This document shows, piece after piece, positions 27,589 through 36,459 of a stretch of 64,000 bases of DNA. Under the pieces are notes generated by a model that saw nothing but the letters and a program-made list of their open reading frames with translations, did not search any database and was not told where the DNA came from. Each line of letters opens with the position of its first letter. The first letter of the stretch is position 1. Source of the stretch: Clostridiales bacterium (GTDB lineage Bacteria > Bacillota > Clostridia > TANB77 > CAG-508); contig DXVF01000002.1 of NCBI GenBank assembly GCA_019417465.1, forward strand, positions 118,501 through 182,500, in the 5' to 3' direction. The position numbers and the translations under genes were made by a program.

Positions 27589-28083
27589 TTATCTGATTAT
27601 TTTCGTTGTATCTACTTTGCCATCCCAATCCTGATAAGAATAGTACCAGTTATCTCTAATTTTTTCTACAATAAATATATTATTGCCACTACCAGTTTCT
27701 TTATATTCATCATATATATCAATATTCTTTCCATCTAAATAATCCTCTTCACAATAAATTAAGTCCCAATATTGCCCTCCAAGCATGCCCTGTGAATTAA
27801 TATTTATTATAATATATTCTTTTCCATCATTTTCAGTAAAATGATATTTTTTAGTTTTATATTTTTGTACTTCTTTATTTTTGATAGATAAACCTTCTTT
27901 ACTTATTTTTTCCAATTCAGAGAGGTTTTTATCTAGAAAATTTAATGTTTCTTTTTTTGCTTTATCATAATCATTATCACTCATTTTATATAAAGATAAA
28001 ATAGTAACAATAATTATTATAAATAAGAGAATACTAATCAATATAATTTTTTTCTTTTTATTTTTCATATCAAATGATCCCAT
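27589..28083 (-). CDS. Membrane-anchored protein of unknown function
   Basis: 164 aa. A short Lys-rich cytoplasmic tail, one N-terminal hydrophobic helix (IILISILLFIIIIVTIL) and a soluble outside domain with DGKEYIIININSQG and a C-terminal DNWYYSYQDWDGKVD. GAGGAG precedes the ATG. No lipobox. I do not recognise a family. An open frame continues past the TAA (see the adjoining remnant), so the protein may be truncated. Confidence 0.6.
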   Translation of the reverse strand: MGSFDMKNKKKKIILISILLFIIIIVTILSLYKMSDNDYDKAKKETLNFLDKNLSELEKISKEGLSIKNKEVQKYKTKKYHFTENDGKEYIIININSQGMLGGQYWDLIYCEEDYLDGKNIDIYDEYKETGSGNNIFIVEKIRDNWYYSYQDWDGKVDTTKIIR

Positions 28084-28287
28084 ACTTAACTCTCCTCACA
28101 AATTTTTATTTGTGTTTGAAAAATTTATTTAAAAATGCCAAAAATTTTTCTAAAAAACTTTTGACATTCACATAGTTAGTCTATTCCTTGTTATATCTAT
28201 CCATATAATAATCTTTTTATATCTTCGTTTTACTTTAATTCTTTTCTAAAATTTCCTAATTTTTTCAAACGCATTAAATAGATTTGT

Positions 28288-29793
28288 TTAACTATTCGTT
28301 TCTCCTTTTAATGGTTTCATTGTTGGAAATAATAATACATCTCTTATTGATGCCGAATCTGTTAATAACATTATCAATCTATCTATTCCTATTCCAAGCC
28401 CACCTGTTGGAGGCATTCCATATTCTAAAGCTTGAATAAAGTCTTCATCCATCATTCCAGCTTCTTCGTCTCCTGCTTTTCTTGCTTCTACTTGTTTTAA
28501 AAATCTTTCATATTGATCTATTGGATCATTTAATTCTGAGAAAGCATTTCCATATTCTCTTCCACCAATAAATATTTCAAATCTCTCTGTTAATCTTGGA
28601 TCTTTTGGGCTTCTTTTTGCAAGTGGTGATATTTCTACTGGATAATCATATATAAATGTTGGTTGAATTAGCGTTTTTTCTACATATTCATCAAAGAATA
28701 AACTAATTACATCTCCTCTTGTTTCTTTCGTTTGATCTGGAATTTGTAATCCTTTTTCTCTCGCTAATGATACTGCTTCTTCATCAGAGTTAATTTGATT
28801 AAAATCTACACCACATGCTTCTTTTATACTGTCTATCATAGTAATTCTTTTCCATCCTGGCGTTAAATCTATATCTTGTCCTTGATAATTAATTTTAGTA
28901 GTTCCTAAAACTTTCATAGCACATTTGGTAAATATTTCTTCTGTTATATCCATCATATCATTATAATCTTGATATGCAGCATATAATTCTATTGTTGTAA
29001 ATTCTGGATTGTGTCTAATATCCATACCTTCATTTCTAAATATTCTTCCCATTTCATATACTTTATCATATCCACCAACAATTAATCTTTTTAAATTTAA
29101 TTCTGTTGCAATTCTTAAATACATAGTTAAATCTAGTGTATTGTGATGTGTTATAAATGGTTTTGCAGTTGCTCCACCTGATATAGTATTTAATATTGGT
29201 GTATCTACTTCTAAGTATCCCTTCTCATCTAATATGTTTCTAATTTCTCTTATTATTTTACTTCTTACTTCAAATGTTTTCTTTACTTCTGGATTTACAA
29301 TTAAATCTACATATCTTTGTCTATACCTTAAATCTGTATCTTTTAATCCATGAAATTTTTCTGGTAATGGTCTTAATGATTTTGAAAGTAATGTTACTTT
29401 TTTTGCATGTACTGATATTTCTTCGGTTCTTGTCTTAAATACAAATCCTGTTATCCCAATTATATCTCCAATATCGAATGTTTTAAAAGCTTTATAACTT
29501 TCTTCACCTAAATCATTTATACTTACATAACTTTGGATTCTTTCATCACTATCTTGAATAGTACAAAATGATGCTTTTCCCATTATTCTTTTTGCTATAA
29601 TTCTTCCTACTACTGTAACATCTTTTTCTGCAAATTGCTCATAATTTGCTTTAATTTCTCCTGCTGTATTTGTTCTATTAAATTTTGTTATTTCATATGG
29701 ATTTTTTCCTTCTTGTTTTAAATTTTCTAATTTTTCTCTTCTTACTTTCATTAATTGATTTAAATCTAATTCTTGTTCTTGATTATTCTCCAT
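28288..29793 (-). CDS. lysS: Lysyl-tRNA synthetase (class II)
   Basis: Charges tRNA-Lys. 501 aa with an N-terminal OB-fold anticodon-binding domain (VTVVGRIIAKRIMGKASF near residue 58) and class II motifs: motif 2 RIFRNEGMDIRHNPEFT, motif 3 GLGIGIDRLIMLLT. LRIATELNLKRLIVGG and FSELNDP are conserved lysine-site elements. Monocistronic. Confidence 0.97.
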   Translation of the reverse strand: MENNQEQELDLNQLMKVRREKLENLKQEGKNPYEITKFNRTNTAGEIKANYEQFAEKDVTVVGRIIAKRIMGKASFCTIQDSDERIQSYVSINDLGEESYKAFKTFDIGDIIGITGFVFKTRTEEISVHAKKVTLLSKSLRPLPEKFHGLKDTDLRYRQRYVDLIVNPEVKKTFEVRSKIIREIRNILDEKGYLEVDTPILNTISGGATAKPFITHHNTLDLTMYLRIATELNLKRLIVGGYDKVYEMGRIFRNEGMDIRHNPEFTTIELYAAYQDYNDMMDITEEIFTKCAMKVLGTTKINYQGQDIDLTPGWKRITMIDSIKEACGVDFNQINSDEEAVSLAREKGLQIPDQTKETRGDVISLFFDEYVEKTLIQPTFIYDYPVEISPLAKRSPKDPRLTERFEIFIGGREYGNAFSELNDPIDQYERFLKQVEARKAGDEEAGMMDEDFIQALEYGMPPTGGLGIGIDRLIMLLTDSASIRDVLLFPTMKPLKGETNS

Positions 29794-29862
29794 AAAAAAA
29801 CCTCTTTCCCGCTTATTTTAATGTTACGATTATATAACAAATTACAGGATTTGTAAAGTTTT

Positions 29863-31486
29863 TTATACCGCTCTTCTCATCTCTTTCGCGTGTTCAATTG
29901 CAACATCAGTTATATCCCCACTAGAAATTCTTGCAATTTCTTCTATAACCTCATCTTCTGTTAATAATTTGATATTTGTAACTGTATTTTCTCCTTTTAC
30001 ATTTTTACTAATATAATAATTATAGTCACCTTTTGCTGCAATATTTGCTTGGTGAGTAATACATAATACTTGATGTTTTTTAGATATAATTTTCATCTTT
30101 TCTGCTACAGATTTTACTGCCTTTCCGCTAATTCCTGTATCTATTTCATCAAATATCATTACTGGAACTTTATCACTATCTGCTAAGATAGTTTTAATTG
30201 CAAGCATTATTCTTGATACTTCTCCTCCTGAAGCAATTTTTATTAATGGCTTTTCTTCATCTCCTATATTGGTACAAATTAAAAATTCTACATCATCTAT
30301 TCCATTTTCATTAAAATCATTATTTTGTTTTATTTTTGTAACAAAATTTGCATTTTTCATTTCTAAATCTTTTAATTGCACATTAATTTTTGGATTTAAT
30401 TTATTGGATTCCTCTATTCTTATTTGATTCATTTTTATACTTAGTGCACTCATTTTTTTTTGGATTTTACTTAACTCTTGCCTTAATTTTTTATTGTTCT
30501 CTTCCATGTTTTCGATGTTAAATATTTCATTCTCTATTTGATTTTTGTATTCTATTATCTCTTTAATGCTGTTTCCATACTTTCGTTTTAATGAATATAA
30601 TAAATCTAATCGTCCCTCTATTTCATTTCTGTCTACTTCATTAAAAATATTTTTTTCCTTAAAGTGGCTTATATCTCTTGCTATTTCTTGTATATCATAA
30701 TAAATATTTTTTAATACTGATAATTTTTCTTTATACTCTGTATTAAAGTCCTCTATTTTTTCTAATGATTTTATAGACATATTAATAGCATCTACTGCAT
30801 TTTCATTTAAATATGCATCAACTTCCATTAGATTTTTACTAATTTTTTCACTATTTAGCATTACTTTTCTTTGTGCCTCTAGCTCCTCTTCTTCTCTTTC
30901 TTTTAAGTTTGCCTCATTAATTTCTCTTAATTGATATTGTAGTAAATCTATTTTCCTTTGCTTTTCTTTTTCATCTCCATAATTTTCTTTTAATTGTTTT
31001 TTTATATTGTTGTAGGTTGAATATAATTCTTTATATTGTTTTTTTATATTTAATATTTTTTCTCCTATAAAATAATCTAAATAATGTATATGTGATTGTT
31101 TATTCATTATTTTTTGTGTATCGTTTTGACCATGAATATCGATTATTTCACACATAAATTGTCTTAGCTCATTAACAGTTACTAATCTTCCATTTATTTT
31201 ACAAGAGTTTTTTCCATTTGAATATATCTCTCTAGATACAATAATATTACCATCAATTGATTTCTCATTTTCTGGCAAATATAAACTTAATTCTATAAAA
31301 GAATGATTTTCTCCTCTTCTTATCATTTCTTTCGAAAATCTACCACCAGAAATAATTCCGAAGAGAATCTATTATTAAAGTTTTTCCCGCACCTGTTTCT
31401 CCTGTTAGGACATTAAACCCATTGTTTAAATCAACTGTTAAATCATTTATTATACCTATATTTTTTATATGCAATGTAGAAATCAT
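29863..31486 (-). CDS. recN: DNA repair protein RecN, +1 shift at CGG
   Basis: SMC-like ATPase acting in double-strand-break repair. ATG 31486 follows GGAGG. Residues 1-42 hold the Walker A part GETGAGKTLIIDSL and run into CGG at 31358-31360. Read CTT C GGA, the frame continues DSL-G-IISGGRFSKEMIRRG. This matches the family pattern D-A-L-G-x-x-x-G-G-R, so the restored glycine is the conserved one. Then a coiled coil (about 170-370), the ABC signature region ASGGEVSRIMLA and Walker B VMIFDEIDTGISG. Joined length 540 aa, normal. In zero frame the ribosome meets TAG six codons after CGG. Confidence 0.95.
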
Positions 31487-31663
31487 TTTTTACAAACCTC
31501 CGTTCTGTAAAACTTATGTTTGTATTTTAATCCCTACTTTTTATTTTGTCAATACTTTTTTATATTTTTTATCATAGCTTTCTATTTTTAAAGTCACAAT
31601 TTGTGACCTCAAAATATCAAATTTACTTTTGATTAATTTAAAACAAGATCTTTCTGAAAATTT

Positions 31664-31714
31664 CTCCATTAGTTAAATTCTACTCTACATCAGAAATTTC
31701 CTATTACAGAGCAA
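31664..31714. repeat. 51-bp direct repeat, copy a
   Basis: CTCCATTAGTTAAATTCTAC... through TCCTATTACAGAGCAA; about 85% identical to 31763-31813 and sharing its core with the palindromes at 10339 and 31908. The 31487-32059 gap contains only these repeats, a GC-rich hairpin and the tRNA terminator. Confidence 0.65.
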
Positions 31715-31762
31715 AAGCAAACATTTATGATATTGTAACTGTTTAAATCATTATTAGGAAAC

Positions 31763-31813
31763 CTCCATTAGTTAAATTTTTCTCTACACCAGAAATTTCC
31801 TATTATAGAACAA
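31763..31813. repeat. 51-bp direct repeat, copy b
   Basis: Second copy, CTCCATTAGTTAAATTTTTC... through TCCTATTATAGAACAA. It is spaced 99 bp from copy a. Confidence 0.65.
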
Positions 31814-31815
31814 TA

Positions 31816-31863
31816 GCGGGCTTTTTTGAACATTTTCTCTGTTTAGAACATTTTAAAGCCCGC
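31816..31863. repeat. GC-rich hairpin
   Basis: 9-bp arms GCGGGCTTT / AAAGCCCGC (31816-31824, 31855-31863), an island of G+C in AT-rich DNA. It might be the recN-side promoter-distal structure or part of the repeat element beside it. Confidence 0.5.
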
Positions 31864-31907
31864 GTTTAATTGTTCGTGTGCCAATTTTTGATAAAAAATT
31901 GTGTACA

Positions 31908-31980
31908 ATTATTTTTATATAATAGGAAAGACATGTTAATTAAATTTTACTCTATAATAGAACTTTCCTATTATATAAAA
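31908..31980. repeat. Dispersed palindromic repeat, copy 2
   Basis: Near-identical to 10339-10410 (differences mainly ACATATTAG versus ACATGTTAA), with the same 15-bp arms. Both copies sit next to terminators. Confidence 0.75.
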
Positions 31981-32008
31981 AAGTTGAAATTAGTTAAAAT
32001 TTCAACTT
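31974..32008 (-). terminator. Terminator after tRNA-Glu
   Basis: 11-bp stem AAGTTGAAATT / AATTTCAACTT (31981-31991, 31998-32008), followed on the minus strand by TTTTTTA. Confidence 0.75.
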
Positions 32009-32059
32009 TTGGGTGAACTAAACCGTTTAACAAATATAAAGTTCGTTTTTTGAATGCTT

Positions 32060-32134
32060 TGGTGACCCGTACGGGAATCGAACCCATGATTCAGCCTTGA
32101 GAGGGCTGCGTCTTAACCGCTTGACCAACGGGCC
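32060..32134 (-). tRNA. tRNA-Glu (anticodon CTC)
   Basis: Cloverleaf on the minus strand: acceptor GGCCCGT / ACGGGTC, D-arm with GGTCAAGCGGTTAAG, anticodon stem CAGCC / GGCTG around CTCTCAA, T-arm GGGTTCGATTCCC and an encoded CCA end. CTC in the loop reads GAG (glutamate). Followed by a terminator. Confidence 0.93.
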
Positions 32135-32189
32135 ATAATAATGTGTTACTTAATATTTATAACACACTTTTTATATTTTCGTCAATATT

Positions 32190-32585
32190 TTATAAGCACA
32201 TATTTAAAATTTCTTTTAGCCTTTCATCTTTTTTGGTTAAATACAGATATCCAATTAGTGCTTCAAATGCTGTTGAATACATGTAATCTTCTACATTTGC
32301 ATTTTTGGGTAAGTGATGATTTTCTGCATTTCTACCTCTTCTTACTATATCTTTTTCTTTTTCAGTTAGATTCAATTCGATTTTCTTTAATATATCTGCT
32401 TGTGCCTTTGCTTTTACATATTTTATAGCTTCTATATGTAATTTGTGTGGTTTTAATCTTGTTTTATTTATTAAATGTGTTCTTATAAATAATTCATATA
32501 CACTATCTCCAACATATGCCCAAGTAAGTGGTGATAGCAAATTAACATCTACTTCATTTTTTTTTCTCTCTATTAATTCTATCAA
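32190..32585 (-). CDS. mrnC: Mini-ribonuclease III
   Basis: Matures 23S rRNA in Firmicutes; RNase III catalytic domain without the dsRNA-binding domain. TTG start behind GGAGGTAAAA that overlaps the rbgA stop. Motifs: LTWAYVGDSVYELFIR with the catalytic acidic residues, GRNAEN and AFEALIGYLYL. 131 aa, normal. Confidence 0.92.
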   Translation of the reverse strand: MIELIERKKNEVDVNLLSPLTWAYVGDSVYELFIRTHLINKTRLKPHKLHIEAIKYVKAKAQADILKKIELNLTEKEKDIVRRGRNAENHHLPKNANVEDYMYSTAFEALIGYLYLTKKDERLKEILNMCL

Positions 32586-32594
32586 TTTTACCTC

Positions 32595-33510
32595 CTATAT
32601 TTTAGCTGTTTCTAATGTTATTTTTCCTAACTTTCCGCTTCTAAACTCATCTAATAATATTACTGATATTTTTTCATCATCAATTCTTCCGTCCAGAAAT
32701 AATTGCACCTCTTTTTTTTGCAATAAGTTTCATTATATCATATATTTTGTCATTTTCTTCTATTTCTTGATTCATTATATTATCTATATCTTGTTTATCT
32801 AATTTATATCTTTCTATTACATTGTCTTCATAATTTTCTATTAGATATTTTAGAAGTCTAAATGCTATCTCAATTTTTTCTAATATATCATCTTTTATTG
32901 TTCCTGTATATGCTAAATTAAGTGCTACTTCTTCAGATTCGAACTTTGGCCAAAGTACTCCTGGTGTATCCATTAATTCTATTCCTTCTGCTAATCTTAT
33001 CCATTGTTTTTGTCTTGTAACACCCGGTCTATTTCCAACTTGTGCTGACGATTTCTTAGTTATACGATTAATAAAAGAAGATTTTCCTACATTTGGTATA
33101 CCAAGAATTAATACTCTTATAGATCTTCCTATTCTACCTTTATTTATATATTTATCTTGATTTTCTCTAGCCATTTTTTTAATTTCGGCTATAACTTCGC
33201 TTATTCCTTTACCTATATTTGCGTCTGTTATTATCGCAGACATACCTTGTTTATTAAAATACTTTACCCATTTTTTTGTTTCATTTTCATTTGCTAAATC
33301 ACTTTTATTTAAAATCATTATTTTTTTCTTTTCTTTTGTATACTCTCTTACGTCTGGATTTTGACTAGATATAGGTATTCTTGCATCTAGCACTTCAACT
33401 ACTATATCTATTAATTTTAAATCTTCTATAATTTGTCTTTTTGTTTTTGCCATATGTCCTGGATACCAGTTTATATTATTTGTCGAATTTTGTCGGTTTT
33501 CGTTATTCAT
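32595..33510 (-). CDS. rbgA: Ribosome biogenesis GTPase RbgA (YlqF), +1 shift at CGG
   Basis: Circularly permuted GTPase for late 50S assembly. Order G4-G1-G3: NKSD near residue 70, GIPNVGKSSFINR near 128, DTPG near 171, with NWYPGHMAKT at the start. The frame runs into CGG at 32689-32691 (GGA CGG AAG AAT TGA). Read GGA C GGA it continues RGAIISG-G-RIDDEKIS, then LLDEFRSGKLGKITLE. This is the family's C-terminal helix domain, which includes a conserved G-G pair. Joined length 304 aa. Stop TAG at 32595 overlaps the mrnC ribosome site. Confidence 0.95.
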
Positions 33511-33525
33511 TTGTTTTCACCTTCT

Positions 33526-34398
33526 TTATTTAATAAATTTACCATCATTTTTTTCTATTGCTTCAAATAACATTTTATTAATTTCGGCTCCAAGTAAAGT
33601 AGCTGGATTATTATTATAAAAATAATGGTCTTTAAAGTTATTTATAAAAATACTTACAACATATTCTCCATATTTTGTTGATATAATCCCACCATCATTT
33701 CGACAATTAACTATATTTTCTTTGCCTTCATCTCCAAGTCCTCCACTCTTAGAAGCTATATAATTTATAAAACTATTTTCAGTTCCTCTTTCCGCTAAAA
33801 GTTTTAGAGAAAGTTTTAAAGTTAACATTTGGTTGTATTGTTGATTTGATAATATATCAATTATTTCTTTGCACAATTGAGGTGTTAAAATTTCATTGTT
33901 TAATAGCATTTTAAATATGCTTGCATATTCATATGCCGTTGTTTCACCAACTTTATTATACAAATCAAAATCTAATTTTTTGGCTATTAATCTTGTTTTT
34001 GCAAAGCCTAAATCTTTTATGGTGTTATTTATGTTATCAAATCCCAAATATTCAATCATTTTATCCGTTGCAATATTATCACTTACAATCATCATTAGTA
34101 TTGCCATATTCTTAGATGTTAATGTCAATCCACCATCTAAATATTGAATTATTCCACTACCGTTAGTAAGATAATCCGTTTCATAATTATAAACTAAAGT
34201 ATCATCTCTACTTTTTTTATGATCCATTATTTGTTTATAAAATTCTATTAATATAAATACTTTTATACAACTTGCTGTTTCCACAGTCATATTTTCATTT
34301 ATTTTAATAGTATTATCATAATTATCACACGCATATATACTAACACTACCATCAAATGTATTAATCAAATTAAATATTTTAGTTTCAAGTACATTCAT
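33526..34398 (-). CDS. Serine hydrolase, class A beta-lactamase-like
   Basis: 290 aa with the penicillin-recognising fold: SxxK as SCIK in VETASCIKVFILIEF (about residue 44), SDN in LMMIVSDNIATD, and KSG in NYIASKSGGLGDE. No signal peptide or membrane segment, unusual for a secreted beta-lactamase; probably a related cytosolic or non-classically located hydrolase. RBS GAGGTGATT. It lies 15 nt upstream of rbgA. Actual antibiotic hydrolysis is not supported. Confidence 0.8.
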   Translation of the reverse strand: MNVLETKIFNLINTFDGSVSIYACDNYDNTIKINENMTVETASCIKVFILIEFYKQIMDHKKSRDDTLVYNYETDYLTNGSGIIQYLDGGLTLTSKNMAILMMIVSDNIATDKMIEYLGFDNINNTIKDLGFAKTRLIAKKLDFDLYNKVGETTAYEYASIFKMLLNNEILTPQLCKEIIDILSNQQYNQMLTLKLSLKLLAERGTENSFINYIASKSGGLGDEGKENIVNCRNDGGIISTKYGEYVVSIFINNFKDHYFYNNNPATLLGAEINKMLFEAIEKNDGKFIK

Positions 34399-34443
34399 AA
34401 TTTAATCACCTCATCTATATAGATTTTCTAAAACTCTAGTTAA

Positions 34444-34622
34444 TCAATCATCTGCTGTTAAATCTGTATCTTCTGTAAATCTCATCCTAACTAACTTTCC
34501 ATTTACTTTAAATATATATGGATTTTTAACTTTGGTTAGCTTTCATTACTCGGTTTTCTTCTATCTATTTTTATAGAAGTTATTTCATCGACATCATCTA
34601 AAGTTACATCTTCTAATTTCAT
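34444..34622 (-). pseudogene. Broken small ORF resembling DUF6870-type proteins
   Basis: Begins MKLEDVTLDDVDEITSIKID and hits TAA at 34536. Two bases further along the frame, KVKNPYIFKVNGKLVRMRF continues to TGA at 34444. The NPYxFxxG...VxxxF pattern recalls the small DUF6870-like proteins common in clostridial mobile DNA (tentative). This break needs a -1/+2 shift and contains no CGG, so it looks like ordinary decay, unlike the CGG group. It overlaps the end of the BRO-like gene. Confidence 0.45.
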
Positions 34623-35046
34623 ATGTATAGCCTTTATTTCTATAATATTCTACTGCTCTATTCACTGCTATTTCTGGATTAAATACTTCATCTATTCTTT
34701 CACTTCCTAAATTTGCAAGCCACAACTTGAAGGGTTCTGCTTTTGGACTGGGGACAGATTCTATAAGTCTAAATATTCCTTTAGTATCCAAAGTTTCAGT
34801 TTCTCTATATTTTCCATCTTGAGCTTTTAATTTCAACTGTCGACATTTTGTCGATAGTTCGCTTTTTTCTTCATCCGTCATTCTTGTTTTTAATCTATAC
34901 CAATAATCATTAGGATTTTTACTATTTGTTAATGCTCCTATAACATCTACTACACTAAAATAATATTCTTCTTTTTCACTATCCCAAATACTTCTTATTT
35001 CATTACCATCAAATAAATTTGAAATCGTTTCTAATTTGCTATTCAA
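34594..35046 (-). CDS. BRO-N/antirepressor-like protein, probably truncated
   Basis: 150 aa, TTG start behind AGAAGGTG. N-terminal BRO-like domain: IRSIWDSEKEEYYFSVVDVI, YWYRLKTRM, TLDTKGIFRLIESVPSPKAEPFK. Relatives continue for about 100 more residues after VEYYRNKGY. Here the frame runs into YEIRRCNFR and stops inside the next broken ORF. Phage or mobile-element origin is likely; the DNA-damage/antirepressor role is only by family. Adjacent gap 35047-35353 has a possible promoter (TTGATT/TATAAA) and otherwise nothing clear. Confidence 0.7.
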   Translation of the reverse strand: MNSKLETISNLFDGNEIRSIWDSEKEEYYFSVVDVIGALTNSKNPNDYWYRLKTRMTDEEKSELSTKCRQLKLKAQDGKYRETETLDTKGIFRLIESVPSPKAEPFKLWLANLGSERIDEVFNPEIAVNRAVEYYRNKGYTYEIRRCNFR

Positions 35047-35353
35047 AATCTACACCTTCTTTCTTATTTTATTGTAGGGGTTTAAATGGTATAATCACCT
35101 TTATAATTCTTACCCTAAGATTAATCAATTTCAGCAAAATTTTATCATTTTTATCTATTTCTAACCCGTGTACGATTAAAATATGCAAGATTTAAATTCT
35201 TAAAATCCCTTTATTTATAAAGATTTGCTTGAGAGGTTAAATAAATCGTAATCAACCACGATATCGAAGAAGATGTAAAACTTTTTTCATTACTCATTTA
35301 TAAATCACTTCCTTTACTACAACAATGTCTTAAAATTTCATTGCTAATTTTTA

Positions 35354-36241
35354 TTATTTCCTATCAATATCTAAAACTTCAATATGTTCACTTATTAAAT
35401 TATAAAAAGTATATTTATTTCCGAACGGAATAACAGAAGCTAAATCTTCAACTCCTAAATCATGCAAAAAAGCTAAAATATTAAGGGATGAAAAAATAGC
35501 ATATATTCTTAATAATTTTTTATCATTGCAACTTAAATTAAGTCTAGTAATTAATTTATCATATAAAATAGTTTTATATGAATGAGCAACAAAATCTCCA
35601 TATCCCATTAGTTTAGAACCACTAATTAATTCCCCTGGGTCAATAAATTTAATTGAACTATCCTCAAGTACCATAATATTTTTCATATTAGTATCTATAG
35701 GTATTAACGTATTGTCTCCAATAATAATTTCTCTATATTTAGAATAAATTGCTTTAAAAAGATTAGCTAAATATGGGTAATCTTTTAATTTATTAGAAGT
35801 TTCAGATTGTCTTTTTACAATAAATTCTTCAAAAGAAGAACTAGTTCCATTCATTTTTTTATCTAAAATACCATAACCATTAACATGAATATTACTTATA
35901 CTATCAAAAAAATCACATAAACTATCTACAATTTTATCACTATATTTAATCATTTCATTATCACTAAGAGAATCCACTGTTCTACCTTTAAGTTCTTTAT
36001 AAATAGCCATTTTAGGATTAGAGGTACTATATACTAGTTCTTTCAAATACTTATTATTAATTAATTCATATAAATCTAATTCATGATCAATATGAGAAGA
36101 GTTAGATAAATATATTTTAGCATAATATACTTCTTTTGATTTCATGATAACTTTAAATACAATATTATTTGAATGACTTACCTCTTCAATGGTTAAAATA
36201 TCTTTACCTAAAGCATCATATATATTTTTTTCATAATTCAT
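35354..36241 (-). CDS. APH-like phosphotransferase (kinase fold)
   Basis: 295 aa of the aminoglycoside phosphotransferase/choline kinase superfamily. The catalytic loop reads IPIDTNMKNIMV (D-x4-N, the usual histidine before D replaced), followed by the metal site KFIDPGE. An N-lobe lysine lies in YYAKIYL and MAIYKELKG is the hinge. Nothing predicts the substrate; resistance should not be assumed. Single gene divergent from the RluA-type gene. Confidence 0.75.
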   Translation of the reverse strand: MNYEKNIYDALGKDILTIEEVSHSNNIVFKVIMKSKEVYYAKIYLSNSSHIDHELDLYELINNKYLKELVYSTSNPKMAIYKELKGRTVDSLSDNEMIKYSDKIVDSLCDFFDSISNIHVNGYGILDKKMNGTSSSFEEFIVKRQSETSNKLKDYPYLANLFKAIYSKYREIIIGDNTLIPIDTNMKNIMVLEDSSIKFIDPGELISGSKLMGYGDFVAHSYKTILYDKLITRLNLSCNDKKLLRIYAIFSSLNILAFLHDLGVEDLASVIPFGNKYTFYNLISEHIEVLDIDRK

Positions 36242-36424
36242 AAACTCAAACCACCTATACTATTCATATTCTTCCCTTATTTATTTTTTAATATATAACT
36301 ATTATAAATTTATTACTTTTTTTATTCAATACATTTTAACAATTTTTAAATTTAACTATTACTATTTGGTAAATTTACCTCTAAAATTTAAGATTTCTTG
36401 CTGATTGAAAATACAATATATCGA

Positions 36425-36453
36425 TTGACTAAATCTACATTTATACGTATAAT
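36425..36453 (+). promoter_or_regulatory. Promoter of the RluA-type gene, apparently leaderless
   Basis: TTGACT (36425-36430), 17-nt spacer, TATAAT (36448-36453). The expected transcription start, about 7 nt on, coincides with the A of the ATG at 36460. Confidence 0.75.
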
Positions 36454-36459
36454 ATTGTT

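Noticed and set aside
33526..34398. True beta-lactamase resistance gene
   Set aside because: SxxK, SDN and KSG motifs are present but there is no export signal, and the omega-loop glutamate cannot be assigned; only a family-level call is justified.
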